Shown here in pieces: positions 9,354-17,018 of a DNA stretch of 39,433 nucleotides. The notes below the pieces were generated by a model that was not told where the DNA came from, made no database searches, and saw only the letters and a list, made by a program, of their open reading frames with translations. Position 1 is the first letter of the stretch. The number at the start of each line of letters is the position of its first letter. Origin of the DNA: an uncultured Clostridia bacterium (lineage in GTDB: Bacteria > Bacillota > Clostridia > Oscillospirales > CAG-272); contig CALWTR010000048.1 in NCBI GenBank assembly GCA_944384525.1, positions 1-39,433 on the forward strand, written 5' to 3'. The position numbers were made by a program, and so were the translations under genes.

Positions 9354-9382
9354 ATTATATCAGATATTTTCCGGTTTGTCAC
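9354..9382 (-). promoter_or_regulatory. Sigma-A-type promoter of kdgK
   Basis: Read on the minus strand: GTGACA (9382-9377), a 17-base spacer, TATAAT (9359-9354). The -10 is perfect and the -35 matches five of six. Confidence 0.7.
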
Positions 9383-9462
9383 CTGGTTTGTATAATTTTT
9401 CGGAATATTTTAGAAAATCGGCTTGGGCGCGTTTCTCGGATCATCAATATGAGACATACCCC

Positions 9463-9491
9463 TTGAATTAGCTGGAGTTTTGATATATAAT
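9463..9491 (+). promoter_or_regulatory. Sigma-A-type promoter of uxaC
   Basis: TTGAAT (9463-9468), a 17-base spacer, TATAAT (9486-9491). It lies about 35 bases before the uxaC start and drives it divergently from kdgK. Confidence 0.75.
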
Positions 9492-9525
9492 GAGTGCTGT
9501 AAGTAAATACTAAGGAGATATTGCA

Positions 9526-10890
9526 ATGGGTTTTATCAATGAAAATTTCATGCTCCATGGCAAGACCGCTGAGCGCCTTTATCACGAGTATGCGGAGGGA
9601 CTTCCGATAATAGATTACCACTGTCATCTGAGCCCTAAGCAGATAGCGGAAAATTATCAGTTCAGAAACGCGTATGACGTATTTCTCGGCGGCGACCACT
9701 ATAAGTGGAGACTTATGAGGGCTTTCGGAATCGACGAGAGACATATAACCGGAGACGCACCGGAGAAAGAAAAATTCTTCCGTTTTGCCGAGGCAATGCC
9801 TTATATGATCGGCAATCCGGTATATCACTGGACGCACCTGGAATTGAAAAGGTATTTCGGCATAGACGAGCCGCTCTCGCCGAAAAATGCCGAGGCAGTC
9901 TGGGATAAGGTCAATGAAATGCTGGAACGGGACGATTTCAGGGCTCAGGCGCTGATATTGAAATCAGGAGTTGAGGTGGTATGCACGACAGACGACCCGG
10001 CGGATGATCTGCATTTCCATGAAAGCCTCAAGGATTTCGGAGCCAAGATACTGCCTGCCTTCCGCCCCGACAAGTCGGTAGGGATAGAAAAGGCGGGATG
10101 GATCGATTATATAAAAAATACCGGAGCTAAAAGTTATCGTGAGCTCACAGACTGGCTCTCCTCCAGGATGGACTACTTTGACCGGCACGGCTGCCGCCTA
10201 TCCGACCACGGTCTTGACGGCGTGCCTTACTGTGAGGGCGATCCCGCCTCCGTATTTGAGAAAAAAATGCGCGGAGATGCCGTTACGGCAAAGGAGGCGG
10301 AGTGCTTCCGCTATTCCTTGCTTAGTTTCTGCGCAAAGGAATACGCGCGGAGGGGCTGGGCGATGCAGCTCCATATAGGCGCGCTCAGGAACAACAACTC
10401 CGTCATGATGAAAAAGCTCGGTCCGGATACCGGATTTGATTCAATAAACGATATGGAGGTGGCGGAGAACCTCTCCCGTCTGCTTGACGGTCTTTCATCC
10501 GAGGGCAGCCTTCCGAAGACGATTTTGTATTGCCTCAATCCAAAGGACAACTTCGTGCTCGCCACGATGGCAGGGAATTTCCAGGAGTCAGACGGTGTTC
10601 TCTGCAAAATGCAGTTCGGAGCCGGATGGTGGTATAACGATCAGAGGGACGGCATGGAAAAGCAGCTGCGTGACAATGCCGCGCTCGGTCTGCTCGGCGG
10701 TTTCGTCGGCATGCTCACGGATTCCAGGAGCTTCGTATCCTATCCTCGGCACGAATATTTCAGACGTATACTCTGCAATCTGATAGGCTCATGGGTGGAC
10801 AACGGCGAGTATCCGGAGGACTATGACGCTTTGGGCAGGATCATACGCGGTATCTGTTACGAAAACGCAAAAAAATATTTCGGATTCTGA
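9526..10890 (+). CDS. uxaC: Uronate isomerase
   Basis: 454 aa, close to the family's usual 465-470. It converts glucuronate to fructuronate and galacturonate to tagaturonate, the first step of bacterial hexuronate breakdown. The N-terminal IIDYHCHLSPKQIAENYQF carries the metal-binding HxH (His32, His34) of this amidohydrolase-like TIM barrel. Other typical segments are WTHLELKRYFGI, VVCTTDDPADDL, LHIGALRNNN, and FGAGWWYNDQ near the C-terminus. AAGGAGA sits 8 bases before the ATG. It is a single-gene unit with its own promoter and terminator, divergent from kdgK. The reductase and dehydratase of the pathway are not in this window. Confidence 0.95.
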   Translation: MGFINENFMLHGKTAERLYHEYAEGLPIIDYHCHLSPKQIAENYQFRNAYDVFLGGDHYKWRLMRAFGIDERHITGDAPEKEKFFRFAEAMPYMIGNPVYHWTHLELKRYFGIDEPLSPKNAEAVWDKVNEMLERDDFRAQALILKSGVEVVCTTDDPADDLHFHESLKDFGAKILPAFRPDKSVGIEKAGWIDYIKNTGAKSYRELTDWLSSRMDYFDRHGCRLSDHGLDGVPYCEGDPASVFEKKMRGDAVTAKEAECFRYSLLSFCAKEYARRGWAMQLHIGALRNNNSVMMKKLGPDTGFDSINDMEVAENLSRLLDGLSSEGSLPKTILYCLNPKDNFVLATMAGNFQESDGVLCKMQFGAGWWYNDQRDGMEKQLRDNAALGLLGGFVGMLTDSRSFVSYPRHEYFRRILCNLIGSWVDNGEYPEDYDALGRIIRGICYENAKKYFGF

Positions 10891-10949
10891 TATGACACTT
10901 TATCTGCGCATATGTAAATAATTAGCAATCGTAAAGTTTTGTTGTCAAT

Positions 10950-10987
10950 AAAGAGCGCCGCCTGCTCGATAGCAGGCGGCACTCTTT
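10950..10987 (+). terminator. Terminator after uxaC
   Basis: AAAGAG-GCCGCCTGCT and AGCAGGCGGC-CTCTTTT form a long stem with a CGAT loop and a short T run. It lies about 60 bases after the uxaC stop. Confidence 0.85.
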
Positions 10988-11081
10988 TATGTTGCCCGGC
11001 TTTGGCCGGCGGCTCTTGCATATACGCGCGGCTGTTGATGTAATAAACGGCGGGACAGGCGCATATTTTATAAGCGACAGG

Positions 11082-11115
11082 AAAAAAAGAGCGGCGGCCT
11101 CATAAGGCCGCCGCT
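11082..11115 (-). terminator. Terminator after the abrB-like gene
   Basis: On the minus strand, AGCGGCGGCCTT-ATG-AGGCCGCCGCT is followed by CTTTTTTT. It sits 13 bases past the stop of the abrB-like gene. Confidence 0.88.
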
Positions 11116-11127
11116 ACCAAAGACGCG

Positions 11128-11373
11128 TCAAAGTCCTTTTTTGATATCTTCGATGCATTTTTTGCAGACGAGCTTACCCTTGTATTCGACGACGTCCGTC
11201 GTGTCGGCGCAGAACACGCACGCCGGCTCATACTTTGAGAGAATGATCTTTCCATTATCGACATATATCTCAAGAGGATCGTTGCTTTCTATGTAAAGCC
11301 TTTTTCTCATCTCTTTCGGTATAACGATCCTGCCAAGCTCATCTATGTTGCGGATTATACCTATACTCTTCAT
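11128..11373 (-). CDS. AbrB/SpoVT-family transition-state regulator with zinc-ribbon tail
   Basis: 81 aa. The N-terminal half is the AbrB-type swapped-hairpin DNA-binding domain: SIGIIRNIDELGRIVIPKEMRKRLYI, then NDPLEIYVDNGKIILSKY. Bacillus AbrB also has DELGRVVIP. The C-terminal part has two cysteine pairs, Cys52-x2-Cys55 and Cys70-x2-Cys73, which look like a small zinc ribbon. This combination occurs in clostridial AbrB homologues. GGAGG precedes the ATG. It is transcribed divergently from the spore-maturation genes, which fits a role in the transition to stationary phase or sporulation. It could be called abrB or spoVT-like; I leave the symbol blank because several paralogues are usual. 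Confidence 0.88.
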   Translation of the reverse strand: MKSIGIIRNIDELGRIVIPKEMRKRLYIESNDPLEIYVDNGKIILSKYEPACVFCADTTDVVEYKGKLVCKKCIEDIKKGL

Positions 11374-11429
11374 TTTAAACCTCCGTGGAAATCGACCATT
11401 ATACTGAAATCAAAATCCTATCAAGATAA

Positions 11430-11458
11430 ATGATATCACATTATAAAAAAAGTGTCAA
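11430..11458 (-). promoter_or_regulatory. Promoter of the abrB-like gene
   Basis: Minus strand: TTGACA (11458-11453), a 17-base spacer, TATCAT (11435-11430). A perfect TATAAT also lies nearer the gene (11403-11398), with TTGATA 15 bases upstream, so a second start is possible. Confidence 0.65.
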
Positions 11459-11464
11459 GCGAAA

Positions 11465-11473
11465 TTTGTCAAA
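11465..11473. promoter_or_regulatory. Candidate Spo0A box
   Basis: TTTGTCAAA matches the published 0A box TTTGTCRAA. It lies 6 bases upstream of the -35 of the abrB-like gene and about 90 bases before spmA. The same 9-mer also occurs elsewhere in the window (about 15979, 39028, and inside a gene near 23788), so the match alone is weak. Position and neighbours make it plausible. Confidence 0.35.
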
Positions 11474-11559
11474 ATTTGTTACCAAAAATTAGTTATAGAC
11501 GAAAATATAGGATTATTGATATATTTTCTGGACAAGGGCGAAATCACCGCGGAGCACGG

Positions 11560-12231
11560 ATGGGGGGGATGCAAATGATAGCGGCAGTGTATTCGGTGTT
11601 AGTTGTAACGTCTTTTGTGTGCGCCGCGGCGACCGGGAATCTCGGTTCTCTGTCCGCGGGACTGTTCGATGGTGTTGAGAGATCTGTCGGGCTCGTATGC
11701 TCGCTAGTCGGGACCATGAGTATCTGGGGCGGCGTGCTATCCGCGCTTGATTCCGCGGGTGCGGTGACGTTGCTTTCACGGGCATTCTCACCGGTCATAC
11801 GGCTTTTTTTGCCTTGCGCCTCCCGGGACGCCGAGTCTGTCAGTGCGATAAGTATGAGCATGGCGGCAAATCTTCTCGGAATGGGGAATGCGGCGACCCC
11901 ATTCGCACTCACCGCCGTGGAAAAAATAGAGGGGATCAGCGGGGAGACGGAAAAGGCGAAGGAGAGAGACATAATAACTTTTTCCGTTATAAGCTGTACT
12001 CCGGTCTGCCTGATACCGGCAAACGTTACGGCGCTCCGCAGTCTTTACTCCTCTTCTTCTCCTGGCGCTGTGATACTGCCGGCGGCTATATGCGCGGGGA
12101 TATGCTTTTTGCTGTCCGGGTCGCTCTCTCTCCTGATAGGGAGGCTGTCCTTTGGCAGTTGCCGCGGGAAAATACGCGGTTCTCCCGGCTCCTGCGCTGA
12201 AAAAATCGGAAAGGTGGACAGCCATGGGTGA
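11560..12231 (+). CDS. spmA: Spore maturation protein A
   Basis: 223 aa; Bacillus SpmA is about 196. It is a multi-pass membrane protein of the nucleoside-recognition (Gate) family. It acts with SpmB in spore core dehydration. Diagnostic segments are GTMSIWGGVLSALDSAGAV, LSRAFSPVIRLFLP and MSMAANLLGMGNAATPFAL. The start is uncertain: ATG at 11560 has GGAG 5 bases upstream, while ATG at 11575 follows a run of seven G. Both lie at the family's N-terminus. The frame extends further upstream without family similarity. The gene overlaps spmB by 8 bases and heads a cluster running into spoIIIA. Confidence 0.88.
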   Translation: MGGMQMIAAVYSVLVVTSFVCAAATGNLGSLSAGLFDGVERSVGLVCSLVGTMSIWGGVLSALDSAGAVTLLSRAFSPVIRLFLPCASRDAESVSAISMSMAANLLGMGNAATPFALTAVEKIEGISGETEKAKERDIITFSVISCTPVCLIPANVTALRSLYSSSSPGAVILPAAICAGICFLLSGSLSLLIGRLSFGSCRGKIRGSPGSCAEKIGKVDSHG

Positions 12232-12745
12232 TATCGTCATTGCCGCGGTACTGCTTGCGTCTGCGCTCTCTGTTCTAATAAAACGCGAGGCGAGACAGCC
12301 TTTCTTTGAGGGCGCGGAGAGGGGGGCGAAAAACGCTCTGAGGCTGGCTCCGTCTCTCGCACTGCTGATGGGAGGGGTGGGCATGCTGAGAGCGAGCGGG
12401 TTTTCCCGTCTTGCCGAAGCGCCGCTTCGCCGCGTTCTTTCCGTTTTCGGGATACCGGGAGAGCTGGTTTCCTTTATGCTCATAAGACCTTTTTCTGGGG
12501 CAGGCGGTATATCCGTCCTTACCGATATATATACAGAGTACGGAGCCGACAGCTTTGTGGGGATGTGCGCATCCGTTATATCGGCATCCTCCGATACGGT
12601 GCTGTACATAATCCCCCTGTATTTCGCCTCATGCCGCGTTTCGAAAAGCAGATATGCCGTTCCGCTCGCACTTCTGATCTCTTTTGCAGATGTATTGCTT
12701 TCCGTTGCTGTCGTAAGGCTTCTCGGCTGCTATGAACGCGCGTGA
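12224..12745 (+). CDS. spmB: Spore maturation protein B
   Basis: 173 aa, matching the usual 175-178. It is a multi-pass membrane partner of SpmA, with the segments RAKNALRLAPSL-like (residues 37-46), LRASGF, and LIRPFSGAGGI followed by SASSDTVLYIIPLYF. The ATG at 12224 has AAAGGTGG upstream and lies inside the end of spmA, giving translational coupling. Its end overlaps the start of spoIIIAA by 14 bases. In Bacillus spmAB is a separate unit in the dacB operon, so the junction with spoIIIA here is a local arrangement. Confidence 0.9.
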   Translation: MGDIVIAAVLLASALSVLIKREARQPFFEGAERGAKNALRLAPSLALLMGGVGMLRASGFSRLAEAPLRRVLSVFGIPGELVSFMLIRPFSGAGGISVLTDIYTEYGADSFVGMCASVISASSDTVLYIIPLYFASCRVSKSRYAVPLALLISFADVLLSVAVVRLLGCYERA

Positions 12746-13622
12746 TCTGATCTCCCTGATGCCGGGAGGAGTAAGAGCGGAGCTCCGGCGGATATCGGAG
12801 AGTTACAGCATGTTTTATGATAAGCTGAGCGAGATCCATCTGCGCTGCGGCGCGCGTTCCTCCATCGTTTTGAACGGCAAAAATGTTCCGATAGAGACCA
12901 GAGTGAGCCGCGGAGACATGGACGCCATGATAAAGGATTTTTCTCATGGCTCACTGTACGCGTACCGGGACAGTATGCTCGACGGCTACATCATGCTGCC
13001 GGACGGGATACGGGTAGGCATCTGCGGCAGGGCCAGGTATGAGGGCGGCCGCCTCCTTGGAGTCGGAGAGGTGCTCGGAGTTTCGGTAAGGATACCCCAT
13101 ATTTTGCCTGGAGTTGAGGAGGTAGCATACCGCGAATTCTGTTCCTGCGGAGGAGGTATGCTCATATATTCTCCGCCTGGAGTCGGAAAAACAACTTTGC
13201 TCAGGGCTCTTTCACGGCGGCTTTCAAGCGGCAGAGGGGCAAGGCGCGTAGTTATAATTGACGAAAGAGATGAATTTTCATTTGGCGGATTCTTTGCTGA
13301 CTCGATGGTCGATATACTCATCGGATATCCCAAGGGGGAGGGGGTAGAGGTCGCGCTGAGGACCCTTTCGCCTGAAATTATAGTGACCGACGAAATAGGC
13401 GATACCGGGGAGGCGACCGCTCTCTTGAGGACAGTCAATGCCGGTGTGCCGGTTATAGCCTCGGCACACGCCGCTTCATTCGGAGAGGCAATGAGGAAAC
13501 GGAGCGTAAAATTGCTCTCTGACGCAGGAGTATTTGTCAGCGCTGTTGGAATTTTCAGGGGTGATGGCAACATATATTCTTATATATGCGACCGCATAAC
13601 ACAGAGCGAGCGGAGGTGTTGA
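12732..13622 (+). CDS. spoIIIAA: Stage III sporulation protein AA, ATPase
   Basis: 296 aa, the usual length being about 307. It is a secretion-type ATPase of the mother-cell side of the SpoIIIA-SpoIIQ channel. Walker A is PPGVGKTT at residues 148-155. Walker B is IIVTDE at 216-221. VVIIDERDEF lies between them, and IASAHAASF acts as the sensor region. The N-terminal part contains the family's EIHLRCGARSSIVLNGK. The ATG sits inside the end of spmB. It is first of the eight spoIIIA genes. Confidence 0.95.
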   Translation: MNARDLISLMPGGVRAELRRISESYSMFYDKLSEIHLRCGARSSIVLNGKNVPIETRVSRGDMDAMIKDFSHGSLYAYRDSMLDGYIMLPDGIRVGICGRARYEGGRLLGVGEVLGVSVRIPHILPGVEEVAYREFCSCGGGMLIYSPPGVGKTTLLRALSRRLSSGRGARRVVIIDERDEFSFGGFFADSMVDILIGYPKGEGVEVALRTLSPEIIVTDEIGDTGEATALLRTVNAGVPVIASAHAASFGEAMRKRSVKLLSDAGVFVSAVGIFRGDGNIYSYICDRITQSERRC

Positions 13623-13624
13623 GA

Positions 13625-14113
13625 GTGCTGCTGTCGATCCTGGGGATTTCAGTCATACTTGCCGCGGCGGTCACGGTATGCGCAAAATACTCAGCCTATG
13701 AGCGCAAGAGACTTTCGGAATGCGAGGGCTTTTTACTTCTTTTGCGTCATATACGCGCCGGGATCTCCTGCTTTTGCATGCCGATACCTGAGTGCGTCCG
13801 CGGCTTTGAGAACCGCGCTCTCTCCGACGCGGGCTTCATAGATGCACTGCTGGAGAGCGAAAGCTTTTCCGAAGCAGTGGAGAAGTGTGAGGGGCGGCTG
13901 TCTCTCGGCGAGGGTGAACTGCATCTCCTTCGCTCTCTAGGGGATTCTCTGGGCAAGAACTTCAAAGAGGAGGAGCTCCGACTGCTTGATTATTATGAGG
14001 AGGAGCTTACCGATCACATAAATGAGGAAGAGGGGAAAATGCCCGGAAGAGAGAAGCTGTGCCGCACGCTCGTTATAACCGGTGCATTTGCGGCGGTGAT
14101 ACTTTTCATATGA
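13625..14113 (+). CDS. spoIIIAB: Stage III sporulation protein AB
   Basis: 162 aa; Bacillus SpoIIIAB is 171. It is a membrane protein of the SpoIIIA channel with an N-terminal helix (LLSILGISVILAAAVTVCA), a cytosolic helical domain (YERKRLSECEGFLLLLRHIRAGI; LGDSLGKNF) and a C-terminal helix. The start is chosen as GTG at 13625, 8 bases after GGAGG (13612-13616) and 2 bases after the spoIIIAA stop. The frame also has an ATG at 13586, which would add 13 residues overlapping spoIIIAA and has no ribosome site. Confidence 0.88.
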   Translation: MLLSILGISVILAAAVTVCAKYSAYERKRLSECEGFLLLLRHIRAGISCFCMPIPECVRGFENRALSDAGFIDALLESESFSEAVEKCEGRLSLGEGELHLLRSLGDSLGKNFKEEELRLLDYYEEELTDHINEEEGKMPGREKLCRTLVITGAFAAVILFI

Positions 14114-14140
14114 TCAAATGATCAAACAGAGGTGAAGCTG

Positions 14141-14335
14141 ATGGATGTGGGATTGGTGCTGAAAGTGGCGGGAGTAGGAATGATCGTCACGGTGACCTGT
14201 CAGATACTTACTAAGGCGGGGAGAGATGAGCAGTCAACTCTCGTTTCTCTTACCGGGATAGTGATAGTTTTGCTGATGCTCATTGAAGAAATAGGCACGC
14301 TTTTGAGCACGGTTTGGACGGTGTTCGGGCTTTGA
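14141..14335 (+). CDS. spoIIIAC: Stage III sporulation protein AC
   Basis: 64 aa, close to the family's 65-68. It is a two-helix membrane protein: MDVGLVLKVAGVGMIVTVTCQILTKAGRDEQ is the conserved first half, and SLTGIVIVLLMLIEEI starts the second helix. AGAGGTGA precedes the ATG with a 7-base gap. An in-frame GTG 9 bases upstream lies inside the ribosome site and is unlikely. Confidence 0.93.
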   Translation: MDVGLVLKVAGVGMIVTVTCQILTKAGRDEQSTLVSLTGIVIVLLMLIEEIGTLLSTVWTVFGL

Positions 14336-14709
14336 GCGTAATTGAACTGGCGCTGTATTCGATTTTGTTCGCCGTACTGGTGTTCGTGTTCCGCGAGGCC
14401 GGGTGGCGATCCTATCCGCTGATAAGCGTCTGCGCCGGACTTTTCATACTTTATCGCATACTTCCGCACATAGAGAGTATATCAAAGCTTTTTGAGGCGG
14501 CGGGCGGAACGATCCCGGAGGCGGCAGGACTGATGCTCAAGGTCATAGGCATCGGATATATATGCGGATTTGCGGGAGATGTCTGCCGTGAACTGGGCGC
14601 GGGTGAGATCGCGTCAAAACTTGAGCTGTTTGGAAAGCTGGAAATAATAATACTTGTCCTCCCGGTTTTGGAAGATATACTCAATATCGGGATAGAAATG
14701 TTAAAATGA
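14332..14709 (+). CDS. spoIIIAD: Stage III sporulation protein AD
   Basis: 125 aa, near the usual 125-133, with four hydrophobic segments. The typical SpoIIIAD C-terminal half is present: LKVIGIGYICGFAGDVCRELG, then LELFGKLEIIILVLPVLEDIL. No ATG is available at the N-terminus. I take TTG at 14332, which overlaps the spoIIIAC stop as TTGA; TTG at 14314 is the alternative. The end overlaps spoIIIAE as ATGA. Confidence 0.88.
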   Translation: MSVIELALYSILFAVLVFVFREAGWRSYPLISVCAGLFILYRILPHIESISKLFEAAGGTIPEAAGLMLKVIGIGYICGFAGDVCRELGAGEIASKLELFGKLEIIILVLPVLEDILNIGIEMLK

Positions 14710-15836
14710 AAAGAATTATTTACATAATAATGCCTTTGATCCTGTTTGCCTGTTTACCGGTGTTTTTTACTTCCGTTTCGGCCGAAGCTGTATCAAATAC
14801 ATCCGAGACAGATACGGAGGAGGAATATTATTCGGAATTCGAATCGATCCTTCCGGATCTTGTCAAGGATTCCATAGGCGAGGTCGATTCGGAGCGCGCA
14901 GGTGAGCTTATCGGGATAAAGAGCGTACTTAACGACATAATAACGCAGTTCGGCAAATCTTCGGGTACGATGGCAAAGTTCTTTTTTACTCTCCTCGGCC
15001 TTACGGTCCTGTCGGCGGCCGGCGGGATAGTAAAGGGAAATATCGCGTCTGCTGAACTGTCCAAAGCGATCGATACGGGGATCTCAGCCGTGTTTGCTCT
15101 GTCGGTATTTTCCGTCGTTTTTTCCAAGGCAAAGGGAGTTGCGGCGCTCCTCGGGGAACTGCGCGATTTCAATACTGCGCTCACTCCGATAGTGTTTGCT
15201 CTGAACGCTGCGGGGGGAAACAGTTCCGGAGCCGCCTGCGGCGCGGTCTCAATGAGCGTCGCCGGCTTCGTTACCGGCAGGCTTTGCGCGGACGTGCTTC
15301 TCCCGCTTGCCGGCGCGGTATTTGTCTTTGCGCTGGCATCATCGGTTTCCGGCGAGACAAATGTAGGAGCGGTCGGCAAGCTTGTCAAAAGCAGCTATAT
15401 GTGGCTCCTCGGCATTATTTCATTTCTTATAAGCGCCGCATTTTCTTTTCAGTCAGTGCTCTCAGTATCGGCTGATACATTTGCTATGCGGAGCATAAAA
15501 TACGCCGCCGGCATGCTCCCGCTTGTAGGTGGGACCGTCTCAGGCTCGCTGTCAGCGCTGTCTGCGGGGCTGTCTCTGATACGCAGTACCATAGGCGTCA
15601 GTGCCGTCGCGGCGATATGGCTGCTTTTCCTGCCTGCGCTCATAGAATTGATCGCCGCCAGATTCTCCTTCTCGATATGCGCCACGATCTCATCTATGCT
15701 GTCCGACAGCACGGCTGAGCGCATGCTCGTCTCCTTCCGCGGAGTCATTGACATGCTGCTTGGCAGCATGGTCATTTGCCAGATAATGACGATCATCAAT
15801 ATATCGGTATTCATGAAAAGCGCGGTGGCAATATGA
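14706..15836 (+). CDS. spoIIIAE: Stage III sporulation protein AE
   Basis: 376 aa, near the usual 390-400. It has a signal-like N-terminal segment (residues 5-26), an acidic linker, then about seven membrane segments. Conserved stretches include FNTALTPIVFALNAAGGNSSGA, VKSSYMWLLGIISFLI, and SIKYAAGMLPLVGGTVSGSL. The latter two are typical of the SpoIIIAE family. It starts within the end of spoIIIAD (ATGA). A gap of 166 bases follows before spoIIIAF, the longest gap within the cluster. Confidence 0.93.
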   Translation: MKRIIYIIMPLILFACLPVFFTSVSAEAVSNTSETDTEEEYYSEFESILPDLVKDSIGEVDSERAGELIGIKSVLNDIITQFGKSSGTMAKFFFTLLGLTVLSAAGGIVKGNIASAELSKAIDTGISAVFALSVFSVVFSKAKGVAALLGELRDFNTALTPIVFALNAAGGNSSGAACGAVSMSVAGFVTGRLCADVLLPLAGAVFVFALASSVSGETNVGAVGKLVKSSYMWLLGIISFLISAAFSFQSVLSVSADTFAMRSIKYAAGMLPLVGGTVSGSLSALSAGLSLIRSTIGVSAVAAIWLLFLPALIELIAARFSFSICATISSMLSDSTAERMLVSFRGVIDMLLGSMVICQIMTIINISVFMKSAVAI

Positions 15837-16002
15837 TGTACGTAAATATTTACAAAATCACATTGTCATATAACGCGGTCAAATATTGTGTTCTTGCAGC
15901 AGGGCAGACTGATTTGAGTCATACGAAAAAATATCCCGGCCATGTATCCGCCGGGTGGGTGCCGGCCATGGCAAAATTTTTTGTCAAAGGAGGCACAGGA
16001 AG
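15837..16002. other. Non-coding gap inside the spoIIIA operon
   Basis: This 166-base gap separates spoIIIAE from spoIIIAF in an otherwise tightly packed cluster. It holds two copies of CCGGCCATG (about 15933 and 15962), GC-rich self-complementary sequence between them, and CATACGAAA, which resembles a sigma-E -10. I see no matching -35. A spoIIIAF frame runs into it, but its ribosome site fixes the start at 16003. Confidence 0.4.
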
Positions 16003-16470
16003 ATGAGCGGATATGCGGTCACCATATTTACGGCGGCACTTGCAGCCTCATTCTGTGCCTGTATGTCTTACGGAGGGAAAATGAAGGGGGCAACGTCTGC
16101 CGCGTTGTGTGTCCTTGTGCTGTCAGTTGTGATATCTCCGCTATCTCTGATAGGCGAAATAAGCACAGACAGTATAGATAAAATACTTGAGGAACTTGAC
16201 AGCCTGACGGATACTTCGGAGCAGGACGGTTATATCGGGACGGTCAAAGAGACGGCAGAGGAAAGCTTGGCCGGACTTGTTGCGGAGGAGTTCGGACTCA
16301 ATGCCGATAATGTAAATATAAATATACAATTCAGTGATGACGGCAAATTTTCCGTAGAGGCGGTAACGGTGACTCTTTCCGGATCAGCAGCGTTTGCGGA
16401 CGGGAAAAGCATAGCGCGCTATATAACGGAGAATTTCGGCGGGGAATGTGAGGTGCTGCTTGATTTCTGA
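16003..16470 (+). CDS. spoIIIAF: Stage III sporulation protein AF
   Basis: 155 aa. It has two N-terminal membrane helices (residues about 5-20 and 29-47) and a C-terminal domain of the ring-building type found in SpoIIIAF, AG and AH. The end reads VTVTLSG, then SIARYITENFGGECEVLLDF. AAAGGAGG lies 9 bases before the ATG at 16003; a longer in-frame start at 15955 has no ribosome site. The call rests on position plus topology, since this protein is poorly conserved. Confidence 0.88.
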   Translation: MSGYAVTIFTAALAASFCACMSYGGKMKGATSAALCVLVLSVVISPLSLIGEISTDSIDKILEELDSLTDTSEQDGYIGTVKETAEESLAGLVAEEFGLNADNVNINIQFSDDGKFSVEAVTVTLSGSAAFADGKSIARYITENFGGECEVLLDF

Positions 16471-16900
16471 AGATAAAGGCTTCGGCAGATTCATGAAAGC
16501 TCTGAAGGGCAAAGGGGTCCTTATAATAATGCTTGTTTTCGGGGCGGTGCTTCTGATCGCGGGCGGGGCCTCCGGGAGGGGGAACCAGGTTCCGGCAGAG
16601 GAGGACGCGGCTGAGACTCTGGAGGAGTGCCGCGACCGACTCGAGGGCGAGCTGGAGGCGACTCTGTCAAGGATCGATGGAGTCGGTGTCTGCCGCGTGA
16701 CGATAGTTTTATTGAGGGGCGAGAGGGCGGTTTACAGCGGTTCTCAGCTCCTTTACCGGGAGCCGGCGGTCGTCTCCGCCGTCAGCGTCAGCTGCGAGGG
16801 CGGCGGATATTCTGCCGTGCGCAAAGAGGTCAGCGAGACCGTGAGCTCCCTGTACTCGATAGGATCCAACCGCGTCAGCGTCCACAAGCTCACCGAGTAG
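16460..16900 (+). CDS. spoIIIAG: Stage III sporulation protein AG
   Basis: 146 aa from TTG 16460. One membrane helix (VLIIMLVFGAVLLIAGG) is followed by an acidic linker and the ring-building domain: ECRDRLEGELEATLSRIDGVGVCRVTIVLL, then VSVSCEGGGYSAVRKEVSETVSSLY, ending SNRVSVHKL. This order is diagnostic for SpoIIIAG, which forms the large ring of the channel. The start is uncertain. TTG at 16460 follows GAGGTG by 4 bases; GTG 16448 and ATG 16493 are alternatives. It overlaps spoIIIAF by 11 bases. It is shorter than Bacillus SpoIIIAG (229 aa). Confidence 0.9.
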   Translation: MISEDKGFGRFMKALKGKGVLIIMLVFGAVLLIAGGASGRGNQVPAEEDAAETLEECRDRLEGELEATLSRIDGVGVCRVTIVLLRGERAVYSGSQLLYREPAVVSAVSVSCEGGGYSAVRKEVSETVSSLYSIGSNRVSVHKLTE

Positions 16901-17018
16901 AAAAAACCTCATTTATTTATTATATACACAAAGTTTTTTTCGGTGCGCAAAATCGGGAATATAATTTGAAACAACGGCATAAGTTTTAATACAAAACAAT
17001 CACAAGGAGATTTCCGAA

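Noticed and set aside
15979..15987. TTTGTCAAA before spoIIIAF, and again near 39028, as Spo0A boxes
   Set aside because: The first runs into the ribosome binding site and the second lies between proB and the tRNA. No promoter context supports control by Spo0A.
15776..16181. Small frames across the gap before spoIIIAF
   Set aside because: They overlap spoIIIAE or spoIIIAF, lack ribosome sites, and have no recognisable product.
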